Assembly (NCBI RefSeq): GCF_013394595.1
Contig: NZ_CP053348.1
Span: 1,240,001-1,304,000 of the forward strand
DNA: 64,000 nucleotides
From: Winogradskyella forsetii
Lineage (GTDB): Bacteria > Bacteroidota > Bacteroidia > Flavobacteriales > Flavobacteriaceae
Direction of reading: 5' to 3'
Shown: positions 7,114 to 18,943 of the stretch, piece after piece
Layout of the letters: each line of letters begins with the position of its first letter
Numbering within the stretch: the stretch's first letter is position 1
Notes under the pieces: generated by a model
Databases searched by the model: none
What the model saw: only the letters and a program-made list of their open reading frames with translations
What the model was told of the DNA's origin: nothing
Position numbers and translations under genes: made by a program

Positions 7114-10100
7114 CTACTCTCGTTTTTGTTTCATCTTTCGCAACTTCCTGTTGCTCAGTTTTACCTTAACGTCCAGTTTTTTATCCTTATCTTTTTCTTC
7201 GGTTTTATCCTGTAACAATTGCACGTAAAATTTAGCACCAGCATCTTCGTAGGTAGTTTTTTTGGGTAATGTTAGACCATCATTGCTTTTGAGGTTTTTC
7301 CATGGTAAAGAGAGCCAAATATTAACGTATTCGTCAAATTTAAAGCGACCTTCCGCAAAAAGATGAATAGCAGACGATTGGATCTCGGTTCTAGGAATAA
7401 TGAGTTCCCCATTGACAATTTCAAAAGTTTGAATAATAGGTCTAAAGGATAATTTCTCAAAACGTTCATCTTTCATCAAAAACGAATTTTCCATCACAGG
7501 TTTGTAATTGTACAATTCAAAATCCGATAATTCAAAATGCATTGTGCCATTCAGGGAATTCATGTTCAGGTTGCCATCATTTTTCAATGCGCCAGTTGCA
7601 TCAATCTTAATATTAAGATGACCCGCAATCTTATCCGTATTTTTTAAAGCGTCATCATTAAAATAATGGAATCTTGTAACCAATTCGTGCAAGTCAATAG
7701 CATTGGCGTTCATCACAATATTTACAGGAATATTGGTTTCATTGGTCATTCCAAAATCAATATCCATTGTTAGCGAGCCACCATAAAAATTAAGGTGTGT
7801 ATCTTTAATTTTAAAATCACCACTGCTGTCAAACAAAAGATCCAAACCAAAATCGGTCAAGTTCAAGTCCTCATGTCTTAAGGTATCAATGGTTACGTTG
7901 ACCTTTGGATAAAACGAGCTATTGATCCCAACCAAGGCCTCCCTGAATTTTTGTAAGTTCGGTTCCTTATCTTTTGTTTTTTTTGTTTTGGAAGCTGAAT
8001 TCGATAAAAATTCTTTAATATCTGATGAATCCAAATAGGGCGAATAAATGGAAAAATATGAGCTACGAAGGTTGTCTCCTTGTGCATTATCAATGAAGTT
8101 AGAAAATTGATTAATTGAACCCGAAAAATATACCGAACTCTTACCTGGTAAATCGATATCGAGCCGTTTGAGTCTGGCAACGTCATTATTAATTTCCAGA
8201 TGCAAGCTATCTACAGGGATTTGAAGCGCAGCCGCTTTATAATCGACGAGCGCATGGCTAATTTTTAAATCACCAAAACCAGTGGATTTCAATATATTGA
8301 GATTTTCAGACTGTGCTTTATATCGTCCCTTAAATTCAAAATTCCCAGATTTAAATATGAAGTTTCTAGTATTAAAATAGGCATTCAAATCTTCAGATTT
8401 ACCTTTTACATCTACCAAAAAATCTAAATCAAAAGGATTTTTGCGCAACGAATCTAGTTGGTTGGTGTGCGCATTTATTTTGCCACTAATGTTAGCCGTA
8501 GTTTCTTTATAATTAAGATGTAGATTGTTCAGTTTTAAGATGGAATCATTTTCAAAATAGACCAGAGCTTCTACATTTTCAGTAATTAAATCCTTGTATT
8601 TGAGCGTGTCAATTTCCAATTCAATTTTAGGATTGAATTTATTGACATCCCTAAAAACTTGGTACAAATCCCTTTTATTATTGGGATGCTTTAACTTTTT
8701 TTCATCCTTTAGTGAACTTATGGTGGTCAACAATGTATCGCCATTAATAAAGGGTGCGGAAATTTTTAAAAATATAGAACCAGAATCTTTTACATTTTCC
8801 ATCAAGAAGCTCGGGAAATTCTTAATTTCTCCATTAAGTCTCATTGGGTAAAGTTCTCCAATTTCTAAATTGAATTTTTTGAGCTGCATATTAGATTTAT
8901 CAACAAAAAGTGCCAAGGAATCGATATCAATATTCATTTTTGCAGGTTCATAGTAGAGCTTTGTGTTAAGCAAATTGAAATCCCCTTTTGCGGAGTTTAG
9001 AATTTCACCAAAGTTCCGAACGTTACCTTTTACATGTCCAGAAAATTGATAAATACCAGCATCGAACCTAAAAAGTTGAATGTTGAACAAGTTCTGAAAT
9101 ATAGTGATATCTCCACGAGACGTAGCTTCGGCATTGATATAAATGGCATCCCGTAAATTGCTTTCGGCTTCCGGGACAGCAACGCTTCCTTTTAAGTTGG
9201 TTCGTGCATCTAAATAATTGAAATCAAAATTCCGCAGTTGTATGGTTTTGGAATCAACCAAATCTATTTGGGATTTGAGATTTTTTATGGTCACATTTTT
9301 ATAAGTTAAATCGTCCACATTAATTTCGAAACTAGGATGAAATTGCAAATAGACCGTCTCTAAGGTTTCATGTAGATTTTTTCGATCATCAACATTTTTC
9401 TTGGATTTTGGCATGAATTTTTTCGACAATGAAATAAGATCATTAATATTTAATTGTTTAGAGTCGACCGAAATATGACTTGTAGTTGATGTTTCTGGAT
9501 TTTTCGACAATAATCCAGAGATGTTTTTAAGTTGGCCTTTAAGCACTAAATCTTCACCATTTGGAAAGTTGACAATTAATTTATTCAAAGTTGAGTTTTC
9601 TCTGTTCAAGGCCAAGTCTATGGTCTGGATTGGTAATTGTAGGCCGTTTTTTTTAAGAACGACTCGCGTGTCCTTTAATTTGAAAGTGCCGGTCGCTTTA
9701 TCTACAAATTGTCGGGTCGTGGGAATGTCTCCAGAAATGACCGCATTAAACTGAAACGTTCCACCTAGAAAATCAAAATTATTGGTTTCAATTAGTTTTG
9801 CCAATGCTTCATTGCTTCCGTTTAAATTAATATTGGCTTCTATAAAGTTCAGCGCTTCTGGAGTGCTCTGAAAGTAAGAATTATCAAGATCAACTTTAAT
9901 ATCATCTAAATTGGCTTTAAAATCATCAAAGGTTATTTTCAAATCTTTAGCAGATTTTTTAGCGATTTTTAAACTATCCGATGTATAAATCTCATTGGTT
10001 AAATGACCATTTAAAGTGAGGTTTTTAAGTTGTAGTTTTTCCTTAATGATAGCTGCATTGCTTTCGGTAGAAAAGTCGACTTCAATAGTAGGATTACTGC

Positions 10101-11076
10101 CGTAAGCAAAGTTTCCAAAGAGATGAAGATTGGTTTCGATAGGTTTTTCTATGTCGTATTTTGCTATTTTAGTAACAATATTGTCTGGTAATAAGCCTTT
10201 TACAGCGTTAAAATCAGTTTTTGAATTTTGAAGTTGAAAGTCGTATTGATTACCATCTACTAAGTCAAAATTTGCAATTAAATTAAAATTCTGTTCATCG
10301 ACTCTTAATAGAAATTCTGGTACCGCAATGATATCGTTTTCTAAATTTATTGTAAATTCAGGTGCTCCTAAAACATGTGCTCCATTAAAATAAGTTCCTT
10401 TTTTTGTGTTAAACCCTAATTCGTTAACGGTCAAGTTCATGTTTAGGTTTCCTTTCAGTTTAACCCCATCTCTTTTATAAGTCCCTTCAATTTTATGGAT
10501 ATCTAAGTCAAAAGCCTTGTTTAGAATACTGTCTTTAGTAACGTATTTTACATTTTCCAATAAAAAAATGACACCATCGTCGTGCAACCATTTTGGCATT
10601 TGTATGCCTTTACGTTGCTCGTTCTCTTTATCATATTTTAATTGCTCATGATAAGCTAAGGATTTTTCGGAAATAACTTCTGAAGCGATAACCGCATTTT
10701 TCACCGTTATATTTTCAAACTTAATATGACCACGTAATAGGTTTCCTGCGCCAATGACCACTTTGGCTTCTTCAATTTCAATGTTAGAGAATTTATCTGA
10801 AATAGTATCGGTATAGGTATGTTTGATGTCCTTCAAAGTGAATCCGACATTTGGAAATCCGCTTATAAAACTGGTATTCACTTCGCCAATAGTTAGCGTC
10901 CCCGAATTATTTTCGAGATACCAATCTTGCAAAACGTCAATAATCGTATCTCTATTGAGCCAACCTATAGTAAACAGTGTCGTTGGGACTAAAACAATAA
11001 TCAAAACCATAACAAGAATACGCTTCCGCCATTTTTTGGAAGTCGTTTTTTTGTGTTTGGGTTTAGGGGTTTCCAA
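7114..11076 (-). CDS. Giant AsmA-family envelope protein
   Basis: The 1320-residue protein has one N-terminal membrane anchor (about residues 19-41, after a lysine-rich start) and a very long periplasmic part. That part is made of repeating amphipathic beta segments such as LNLNGS, FNLLNTKLYYEPAKMNIDID and MNLTVNELGF. This is the pattern of the AsmA/TamB superfamily, whose large members act as lipid-conducting bridges to the outer membrane or help outer-membrane biogenesis. The C-terminal 250 residues (MNSLNGTMHFELSDFELYNY, then a lysine-rich tail) match the AsmA C-terminal region. It is much longer than E. coli AsmA (about 617 residues) and closer to YhdP or TamB. Transport of phospholipid is inferred from the family. 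Confidence 0.8.
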   Translation of the reverse strand: METPKPKHKKTTSKKWRKRILVMVLIIVLVPTTLFTIGWLNRDTIIDVLQDWYLENNSGTLTIGEVNTSFISGFPNVGFTLKDIKHTYTDTISDKFSNIEIEEAKVVIGAGNLLRGHIKFENITVKNAVIASEVISEKSLAYHEQLKYDKENEQRKGIQMPKWLHDDGVIFLLENVKYVTKDSILNKAFDLDIHKIEGTYKRDGVKLKGNLNMNLTVNELGFNTKKGTYFNGAHVLGAPEFTINLENDIIAVPEFLLRVDEQNFNLIANFDLVDGNQYDFQLQNSKTDFNAVKGLLPDNIVTKIAKYDIEKPIETNLHLFGNFAYGSNPTIEVDFSTESNAAIIKEKLQLKNLTLNGHLTNEIYTSDSLKIAKKSAKDLKITFDDFKANLDDIKVDLDNSYFQSTPEALNFIEANINLNGSNEALAKLIETNNFDFLGGTFQFNAVISGDIPTTRQFVDKATGTFKLKDTRVVLKKNGLQLPIQTIDLALNRENSTLNKLIVNFPNGEDLVLKGQLKNISGLLSKNPETSTTSHISVDSKQLNINDLISLSKKFMPKSKKNVDDRKNLHETLETVYLQFHPSFEINVDDLTYKNVTIKNLKSQIDLVDSKTIQLRNFDFNYLDARTNLKGSVAVPEAESNLRDAIYINAEATSRGDITIFQNLFNIQLFRFDAGIYQFSGHVKGNVRNFGEILNSAKGDFNLLNTKLYYEPAKMNIDIDSLALFVDKSNMQLKKFNLEIGELYPMRLNGEIKNFPSFLMENVKDSGSIFLKISAPFINGDTLLTTISSLKDEKKLKHPNNKRDLYQVFRDVNKFNPKIELEIDTLKYKDLITENVEALVYFENDSILKLNNLHLNYKETTANISGKINAHTNQLDSLRKNPFDLDFLVDVKGKSEDLNAYFNTRNFIFKSGNFEFKGRYKAQSENLNILKSTGFGDLKISHALVDYKAAALQIPVDSLHLEINNDVARLKRLDIDLPGKSSVYFSGSINQFSNFIDNAQGDNLRSSYFSIYSPYLDSSDIKEFLSNSASKTKKTKDKEPNLQKFREALVGINSSFYPKVNVTIDTLRHEDLNLTDFGLDLLFDSSGDFKIKDTHLNFYGGSLTMDIDFGMTNETNIPVNIVMNANAIDLHELVTRFHYFNDDALKNTDKIAGHLNIKIDATGALKNDGNLNMNSLNGTMHFELSDFELYNYKPVMENSFLMKDERFEKLSFRPIIQTFEIVNGELIIPRTEIQSSAIHLFAEGRFKFDEYVNIWLSLPWKNLKSNDGLTLPKKTTYEDAGAKFYVQLLQDKTEEKDKDKKLDVKVKLSNRKLRKMKQKRE

Positions 11077-11239
11077 CGTAGAATTTTGAGGGAAATTAAG
11101 AAGAATATTTCAATTGAAAATGTAATGGCTCATTAATTAGGAAAAAGTTAAAGTTGAAATCGCTAATCTGATCAGAAATGTTATACAAACACATTGGTTA
11201 TCAGAGGTCTACTCAAAAGCTAATATTTAGGTTTATAGC

Positions 11240-11782
11240 TTACTGACACTCAGCTTGAACCACTTGATGTTTCCACTGTATCCAATATTCCTGCAATCCT
11301 TCTTTGGTTGTTTTTAAATCGCTGATGTCCAATTGATGCCCTTGCACCACTACATCTTTGAGTTGTGCTTTACGTTGGGAAAGGGCAGGTGCATGGTTCC
11401 AACCGCCAACATGGTCAAAAGAAGTGAAGGCCTTACATTTTTGGTTAACGGTTATAAACGGAATGTATAACGTATAAGTCACCTCTCCAGAACCCATACC
11501 TTCCGTACTCATTTTTAGGTTTGAAAAATCCACTTTGCTATACGCTCCAGATTTATAAAGTGTTTTTAATTGGTCACCGACAGCAGCAGCCATTTTATTA
11601 GAAAATTGGTGAGCGATGTCGTCGCCGTTTGTGAATTCTGCACCTCTATAAGTGCCTTGACAGGCTTTGTTGGTGCAGCTTATTTGGTTGTTCGTAGTTG
11701 TTAGGTTTGGTGTGTTTTTAGTTTGGCTGTTACAGTTTGTAAAACAAAGACATAAAAATATTAATATAGTTAGTTGTTTCAT
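11240..11782 (-). CDS. Lipoprotein of unknown function
   Basis: I chose the ATG at 11782, because the protein then starts MKQLTILIFLCLCFTNC, a lipoprotein signal with C17. The upstream start adds a hydrophilic tail that would spoil it. The mature part has a second cysteine pair (SCTNKAC) and the stretch GAEFTNGDDIAHQF, plus a YIPF strand. No family recognised. It lies about 100 bases after another lipoprotein gene on the same strand, and the two may be expressed together. Confidence 0.65.
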   Translation of the reverse strand: MKQLTILIFLCLCFTNCNSQTKNTPNLTTTNNQISCTNKACQGTYRGAEFTNGDDIAHQFSNKMAAAVGDQLKTLYKSGAYSKVDFSNLKMSTEGMGSGEVTYTLYIPFITVNQKCKAFTSFDHVGGWNHAPALSQRKAQLKDVVVQGHQLDISDLKTTKEGLQEYWIQWKHQVVQAECQ

Positions 11783-11927
11783 ATGCTTAAGATGGCATTT
11801 GATTTTGCTGTGTAAATTCAAAGCGGTTTATGAATTCATAGGTATCATTACCTATTGAACTGATTCATATGGTAAATATAGCAGAAACTTTTCCTAAATT
11901 ATCTTTAGGTTTAAAAACAGTTAATTG

Positions 11928-12611
11928 TTACTCCTTTCCCTCTGGCAAAGGCGAAATCATGATATGTGCTCTATGGGTTCCAGGATTCATAATCCAAGGA
12001 TGGTTGGACGCTACTGGTGCTTCCGGCAGCCCTGTCGATTCAGCCGTAGCAAAAGGCAAATACACCACATAACGGTGTTGCGCGCCATCGACTTTTGAGG
12101 TGTTCGGGTCGTATTGCGTATTTGGTCCGGAATACACGTGCAAGGTTGCTCCCGTAGGCATTTTAAGTTGGCTCGATTTTACTTCTTCCTCACGGATATC
12201 AAATATCTCTTGGTGTTTTTTGCCTTCGGCTTTTAATGCTCGTCCTCTTGCCATAAAGGGTTCGAGGTCTTTATGGTAACATGCTGCACTAAAGCCATCC
12301 TTTTCAGGATCGTCTGCTAGTACAATAAATTCATTGCTGCCTTCTTTTAGGGTTACAAATTCGCCAGCCATGTTATGACCAATCACTTTGCATCCCGATC
12401 TACTGGCTTCTGGAGCCGCTATTAATGCGGTGGCGATTAAAGCTTCGTCAGTATCAATTGGTTTTAAATTTTTAGACTTATCTGTTGTACTGCTTTTTTC
12501 TGTAATTTCTATATCAGAGGATGCTTCTACCGTTGTTTCAGTTTTGTCGTTTGAGTTGCAGGATAATAATAGTCCTGTAAAAATGAACGCTGTAACGAGG
12601 TGTTTATTCAT
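11928..12611 (-). CDS. Lipoprotein of unknown function
   Basis: The start at 12611 gives MNKHLVTAFIFTGLLLSC, a clean lipoprotein signal (C18) followed by a Ser/Thr/Glu linker. The longer frame to 12656 adds lysine- and histidine-rich residues ahead of the signal and is unlikely. The mature domain contains PEASRSGC, a KEGSNEFIVLADD strand and MPTGATLHVYSG. It ends with NHPWIMNPGTHRAHIMI, whose conserved-looking His and Trp residues hint at a ligand or metal site. No function recognised. Probably co-transcribed with the next lipoprotein downstream. Confidence 0.65.
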   Translation of the reverse strand: MNKHLVTAFIFTGLLLSCNSNDKTETTVEASSDIEITEKSSTTDKSKNLKPIDTDEALIATALIAAPEASRSGCKVIGHNMAGEFVTLKEGSNEFIVLADDPEKDGFSAACYHKDLEPFMARGRALKAEGKKHQEIFDIREEEVKSSQLKMPTGATLHVYSGPNTQYDPNTSKVDGAQHRYVVYLPFATAESTGLPEAPVASNHPWIMNPGTHRAHIMISPLPEGKE

Positions 12612-12743
12612 CTTGCTTTGATTTTTTTTATGGAATTTGTGAATCTTTGATGTCATGGGTTGTTAGCTTTTGTGAGTTTTAAAGTTAATAAAATTCAGGC
12701 GTTATTCCATGAGTGGTGCTATGTATATGTAGTTTAAAATAGC

Positions 12744-12796
12744 TTCTCGATACAAAATTTTCTGAAAAATGAAATTTTCATTCGAAGTGACGATGG
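12744..12796 (+). repeat. Partial copy A of the 145-bp palindromic repeat
   Basis: Only the right arm of the repeat is present, starting TTCTCGATACAAAATTTTCT and ending in the conserved TCGAAGTGACG. It corresponds to 13091-13143 in copy B at an offset of 347 and marks the upstream edge of the GIY-YIG/repeat array. Confidence 0.75.
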
Positions 12797-12835
12797 TAAT
12801 GCAGGTTAAACTTTACGGTCAGTTCGATTGAATTT

Positions 12836-12863
12836 TGAGGTGCGAGTGATGTACTTCGACTAC
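12836..12863 (+). repeat. Leader repeat before the decayed GIY-YIG copy
   Basis: These 28 bases (with GAGTGATGTACTTCGACTAC) recur at 13183-13210 with two differences, about 48 bases before the intact GIY-YIG start. They appear to be part of the repeating module. Confidence 0.65.
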
Positions 12864-12886
12864 GCTGAGCAGAACTATCAATAATT

Positions 12887-12994
12887 AAAAGCGAGAAACA
12901 GATAAAAAAATGGTCCAGAGCAAAAAAGGAAGCTTAAATTAATGAGGATTTTGATAAATTAACGAATTTGGCTAAAAAAAGTTTTGAAAAATAG
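12887..12994 (+). pseudogene. Decayed GIY-YIG nuclease copy (3' third only)
   Basis: The codons read KSEKQIKKWSRAKKEA, stop, INEDFDKLTNLAKKSFEK, stop. This matches the end of the intact gene at 13258-13548 nearly base for base at a constant offset of 557. Compared with the intact module, 210 bp are missing between 12864 and 12887, including the start codon and the GIY-YIG motifs. A rearranged GCTTTA to GCTTAA also adds an in-frame stop. Confidence 0.85.
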
Positions 12995-12995
12995 T

Positions 12996-13140
12996 CCTTA
13001 CCGTCAGTTCGAGTGATTTTCGAAGCATGAGAAAATAGTATCGAGAACTATTTTAAATATAGTGCATTTCGACTGCGCTCAATGTGGCACTTCTCGATAC
13101 AAAATTTTCTGAAAAGCGAAAATTTCACTCGAAGTGACGA
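12996..13140 (+). repeat. 145-bp palindromic repeat, copy B
   Basis: Differs from copy C (13553-13697) at only four of 145 positions. Both follow the end of a GIY-YIG reading frame at the same short distance. The left arm (13003-13047) and right arm (13091-13138) are imperfect inverted copies: the outer GTCA-TTCGAGTGA and the inner GTATCGAGAA pair well around a ~43-base centre holding TTCGACTGCGCTCAATG. Confidence 0.85.
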
Positions 13141-13182
13141 TGGTTTTTCATTTGAACCTTTGCTTTCAATTACAGTGATTTG

Positions 13183-13210
13183 TGAGGTAGGAGTGATGTA
13201 CTTCGACTAC
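13183..13210 (+). repeat. Leader repeat before the intact GIY-YIG gene
   Basis: Second copy of the 28-base leader at 12836-12863 (two differences, offset 347). Confidence 0.65.
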
Positions 13211-13257
13211 AGGACTAACGAGAACCAATTAAATCAGGAAGTTTATATCTTTATTCC

Positions 13258-13548
13258 ATGAAACTATCTTATGTATATATTTTAAAATGTTCGGACGCTT
13301 CTTATTATACAGGTGTGACATCTAATTTAACCAAAAGATTTTCAGAACACCAAATAGGAAAACATAAAGATAGTTATACTTATAAAAGACGACCATTGGA
13401 ATTGGTTTTCTATGCGGAGTTTACAGATATAAATTTAGCGATTGAAAGCGAGAAACAGATTAAAAAATGGTCCAGAGCAAAAAAGGAAGCTTTAATTAAT
13501 GGGGATTTTGATAAATTACCGAATTTGGCTAAAAAGAGATTCCACTAA
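13258..13548 (+). CDS. Single-domain GIY-YIG nuclease (URI type)
   Basis: The 96-residue protein is a whole GIY-YIG domain and nothing more. It has Y5-V-Y7, then YYTGVT (Y17, G19), R27, EH at 30-31, and the catalytic Glu E65 in IESEKQIKKWSRAKKEA. The family cleaves DNA; small stand-alone members are mostly uncharacterised. The gene is sandwiched between near-identical 145-bp palindromes, and a decayed paralogue lies one 557-bp period upstream. The nuclease may therefore act on, or spread with, these repeats, as RAYT transposases do with REP sequences. That link is inferred from the arrangement. Confidence 0.9.
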   Translation: MKLSYVYILKCSDASYYTGVTSNLTKRFSEHQIGKHKDSYTYKRRPLELVFYAEFTDINLAIESEKQIKKWSRAKKEALINGDFDKLPNLAKKRFH

Positions 13549-13552
13549 TAAC

Positions 13553-13697
13553 CCTTACTGTCAGTTCGAGTGATTTTCGAAGCATGAGAAAATAGTATCG
13601 AGAACTATTTTAATTGTAGTGCATTTCGACTTCGCTCAATGTGGCACTTCTCGATACAAAATTTTCTGAAAAGCGAAAATTTCACTCGAAGTGACGA
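13553..13697 (+). repeat. 145-bp palindromic repeat, copy C
   Basis: Begins five bases after the intact GIY-YIG stop codon. Its arms at 13560-13604 and 13648-13695 match copy B. The four changes between B and C lie mostly in the unpaired centre. Confidence 0.85.
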
Positions 13698-13778
13698 CGC
13701 ATAGTACATCAATTTTTTTCATGATTATAAGTTTTGGATATATCTTATAATCGCAGTGGTCTTAATTTGTCATCATTA

Positions 13779-13810
13779 AAAAATCCTGATGGGTTGCATC
13801 AGGATTTTTA
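13779..13810 (-). terminator. Rho-independent terminator after secA
   Basis: A 12-bp perfect stem, AAAAATCCTGAT and ATCAGGATTTTT, around a 7- to 8-base loop. Reading on the minus strand it lies about 40 bases after the secA stop and ends in a T run. The A/T flanks on both sides mean it could work in both directions. Confidence 0.85.
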
Positions 13811-13848
13811 GGTTCTATTATAAGATTCCTGCGTTCGCAGGAATTGGG

Positions 13849-17208
<3,360 letters not shown>

Positions 17209-17280
17209 ATTATATATTTTGTAATGGATTGAATGATTTCAATCCTTAGTTGTTATTTCAGTTAATTGTTTAATATTTAC

Positions 17281-17360
17281 TCGATGTCATGCTGAGCGTC
17301 GTCTAAGCGCTTCCTATATCGAAATACAAATGCACTTCGACTGCGGTCAGTGAGAAAGTA
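17281..17360. repeat. Degenerate relative of the 145-bp repeat
   Basis: Upstream of secA, TGCACTTCGACTGCGGTCAGTG and GTCATGCTGAGC resemble the centre of the 145-bp repeats (TTCGACTGCGCTCAATG), but the long arms are absent. Probably an old, decayed copy. Confidence 0.35.
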
Positions 17361-17400
17361 TCTTATATTTCAGATCAGATAAAAAAACCATCTTAAAATA

Positions 17401-17440
17401 AAAAAAGTCTCCCAGTTATGATAACGCAAGAGACTTTTTT
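17401..17440 (-). terminator. Rho-independent terminator after the DUF2795 gene
   Basis: AAAAAAGTCTC (17401-17411) pairs with GAGACTTTTTT (17430-17440) around an 18-base loop. On the minus strand it lies just after the DUF2795 stop and ends in a T run. Confidence 0.75.
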
Positions 17441-17456
17441 GTGATAATTTTATATG

Positions 17457-17678
17457 TTAGTATTCATCCTCATTCCAGAGGTAATCTTCATCTGTTGGAT
17501 AGTCTGGCCAAATTTCTTCAATAGAATCGTAAGAATCTCCTTCATCTTCTATTGCTTGTAAATTTTCAACAACTTCTAGAGGCGCTCCTGTTCTAATTGC
17601 GTAGTCAATGAGTTCGTCTTTTGTTGCCGGCCAAGGTGCATCACTTAAATAAGATGCTAATTCTAATGTCCAATACAT
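17457..17678 (-). CDS. DUF2795 domain protein
   Basis: The 73-residue acidic protein matches the small DUF2795 family: MYWTLELASYLSDAPWPATKDELIDYAIRTG is its hallmark (given here as the first 31 residues in outline, with key parts LASYL, PWPA and ELIDYA). The tail is very rich in Asp and Glu. Function unknown; members are often single-copy and conserved in Bacteroidota. It has its own promoter and terminator. Confidence 0.8.
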   Translation of the reverse strand: MYWTLELASYLSDAPWPATKDELIDYAIRTGAPLEVVENLQAIEDEGDSYDSIEEIWPDYPTDEDYLWNEDEY

Positions 17679-17703
17679 AATTGTGTGTGTAATTTAATTT
17701 TTG

Positions 17704-17733
17704 CAAAAATAATTTTTTAGTTGAACAATTCAA
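17704..17733 (-). promoter_or_regulatory. Flavobacterial-type promoter for the DUF2795 gene
   Basis: On the minus strand TTG (17733-17731), 19 bases, then TATTTTTG (17711-17704) fits TTG-N17-23-TAnnTTTG. It would start transcription about 20 bases before the gene. Confidence 0.55.
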
Positions 17734-17922
17734 GAAAAAATTAAATTAATTAGCTCATGACTTAAATAAATTCATTTATCGGTCTTGCTGAACATTTATA
17801 GTTAGGTGTTTTGAATCCTTCAAATTTCACTTATAAATGTTTATTCATTAATAAAAAGAACGTGTAATTTTCAACATATTTAGAAGACATATTGCATTAT
17901 TCACCTTCTAAAGGCTTCAGAT

Positions 17923-18498
17923 TTAAGAGGTCTTTTCAGGAATCCACTTTATCTCTTCAGCTTGCAAATCATGTGACAACTTCCGTGCCAATACAAAAAG
18001 ATAGTCAGATAGTCTATTGATATACATGAGGGTTTCGGGTTGAAACGGTTCTAAATCATTAAGATGTGACGCCAAACGTTCCGCTCTACGGCAAACGGTG
18101 CGTGCAATGTGACAGAATGACACAGTTTGATGTCCTCCTGGTAAAACAAAGTGCGTCATTTGTGGAAGACTGTCTTCCATAATGTCCATTTCTTTTTCTA
18201 GTTTATCAATGTCTTCGTTGGAGATCTTCGGAATTTTTAAGCGTTGCTCCCCATTTTTTAAAGTTGCTTTTTCAGGATCTGTCGCCAATATAGCGCCAAC
18301 TGTAAATAGTCGATCTTGAATATGCATCAAAGTGTTTTTGTAAAGTTGATCAATGTCTTGATCCCTTATGAGTCCAATGTGCGAGTTAAGCTCGTCAATA
18401 GTGCCATAGCTTTCTATTCTTATATGATGTTTTGGAACACGGGTGCCACCGAAAAGTGCTGTTGTGCCTTTGTCTCCTGTTTTTGTATATATTTTCAA
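17923..18498 (-). CDS. PduO-type ATP:cob(I)alamin adenosyltransferase
   Basis: Makes adenosylcobalamin from cob(I)alamin and ATP. The signature KTGDKGTTALFGG at residues 5-17 is the ATP-binding loop of the PduO/MMAB family. ESYGTIDELNSHIG and the later CRRAERL with LNRLSD-like (YINRLSDYLFVLAR) helices complete the trimeric five-helix fold. Length (191) is normal. No cobalamin synthesis genes are nearby, so it probably works on salvaged B12. A TAACTTTG box at 18524-18531 on the minus strand could be its -7 element. Confidence 0.93.
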   Translation of the reverse strand: MKIYTKTGDKGTTALFGGTRVPKHHIRIESYGTIDELNSHIGLIRDQDIDQLYKNTLMHIQDRLFTVGAILATDPEKATLKNGEQRLKIPKISNEDIDKLEKEMDIMEDSLPQMTHFVLPGGHQTVSFCHIARTVCRRAERLASHLNDLEPFQPETLMYINRLSDYLFVLARKLSHDLQAEEIKWIPEKTS

Positions 18499-18943
18499 GG
18501 TTTGTTGTTTAAAGTTTGGTATTCAAAGTTAAGGATTTATGATGGGAAACATTACTTAAATATGCAGAGTTCCAAATAAAAAATAAGGAAATGTGCTTTA
18601 TTATAAGTTTGCTTTCCAATTCATATGGACGTAGAACATGTGAATCTTTTTTCTGTTTAATAGTTCATTTTGTCTTGATACAAAACGAACCAAAAAATCA
18701 CAATCAAAATATAGGAAATTGCTAAAGCACCATTCTCTTTCGAAACTTCATGCTTGAAGCTGCGCTTCGCAATTACGTTTCTTCGTTCATTATTTCTGAA
18801 TTTTGATGTTTTTCGACGTTGTCGAAATTTGGGACTTGAGTATAAACTATTGTTATGTTCTAATTCTTAGAATATGACTTTCTAAGAATATTACTGTATA
18901 GTTTGTGTCACTGCCAACTGGCGACAGCTCATTGATGACTTTG
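18499..18943. other. Gene-free spacer
   Basis: 445 bases without a convincing gene. It contains a small hairpin at 18811-18827 (TTTCGAC, GTT, GTCGAAA) and stretches such as GCTGCGCTTCGCAATTACG that look like worn dispersed repeats. No RNA gene seen. Confidence 0.5.

Noticed and set aside
11869..12072. 67-residue plus-strand frame
   Set aside because: Mostly antisense to the 3' end of the lipoprotein gene at 11928-12611; no features of its own.
12744..13697. CRISPR-like array
   Set aside because: The repeats are long (145 bp), few and 557 bp apart, with a gene between them; no short regular spacers and no cas genes.
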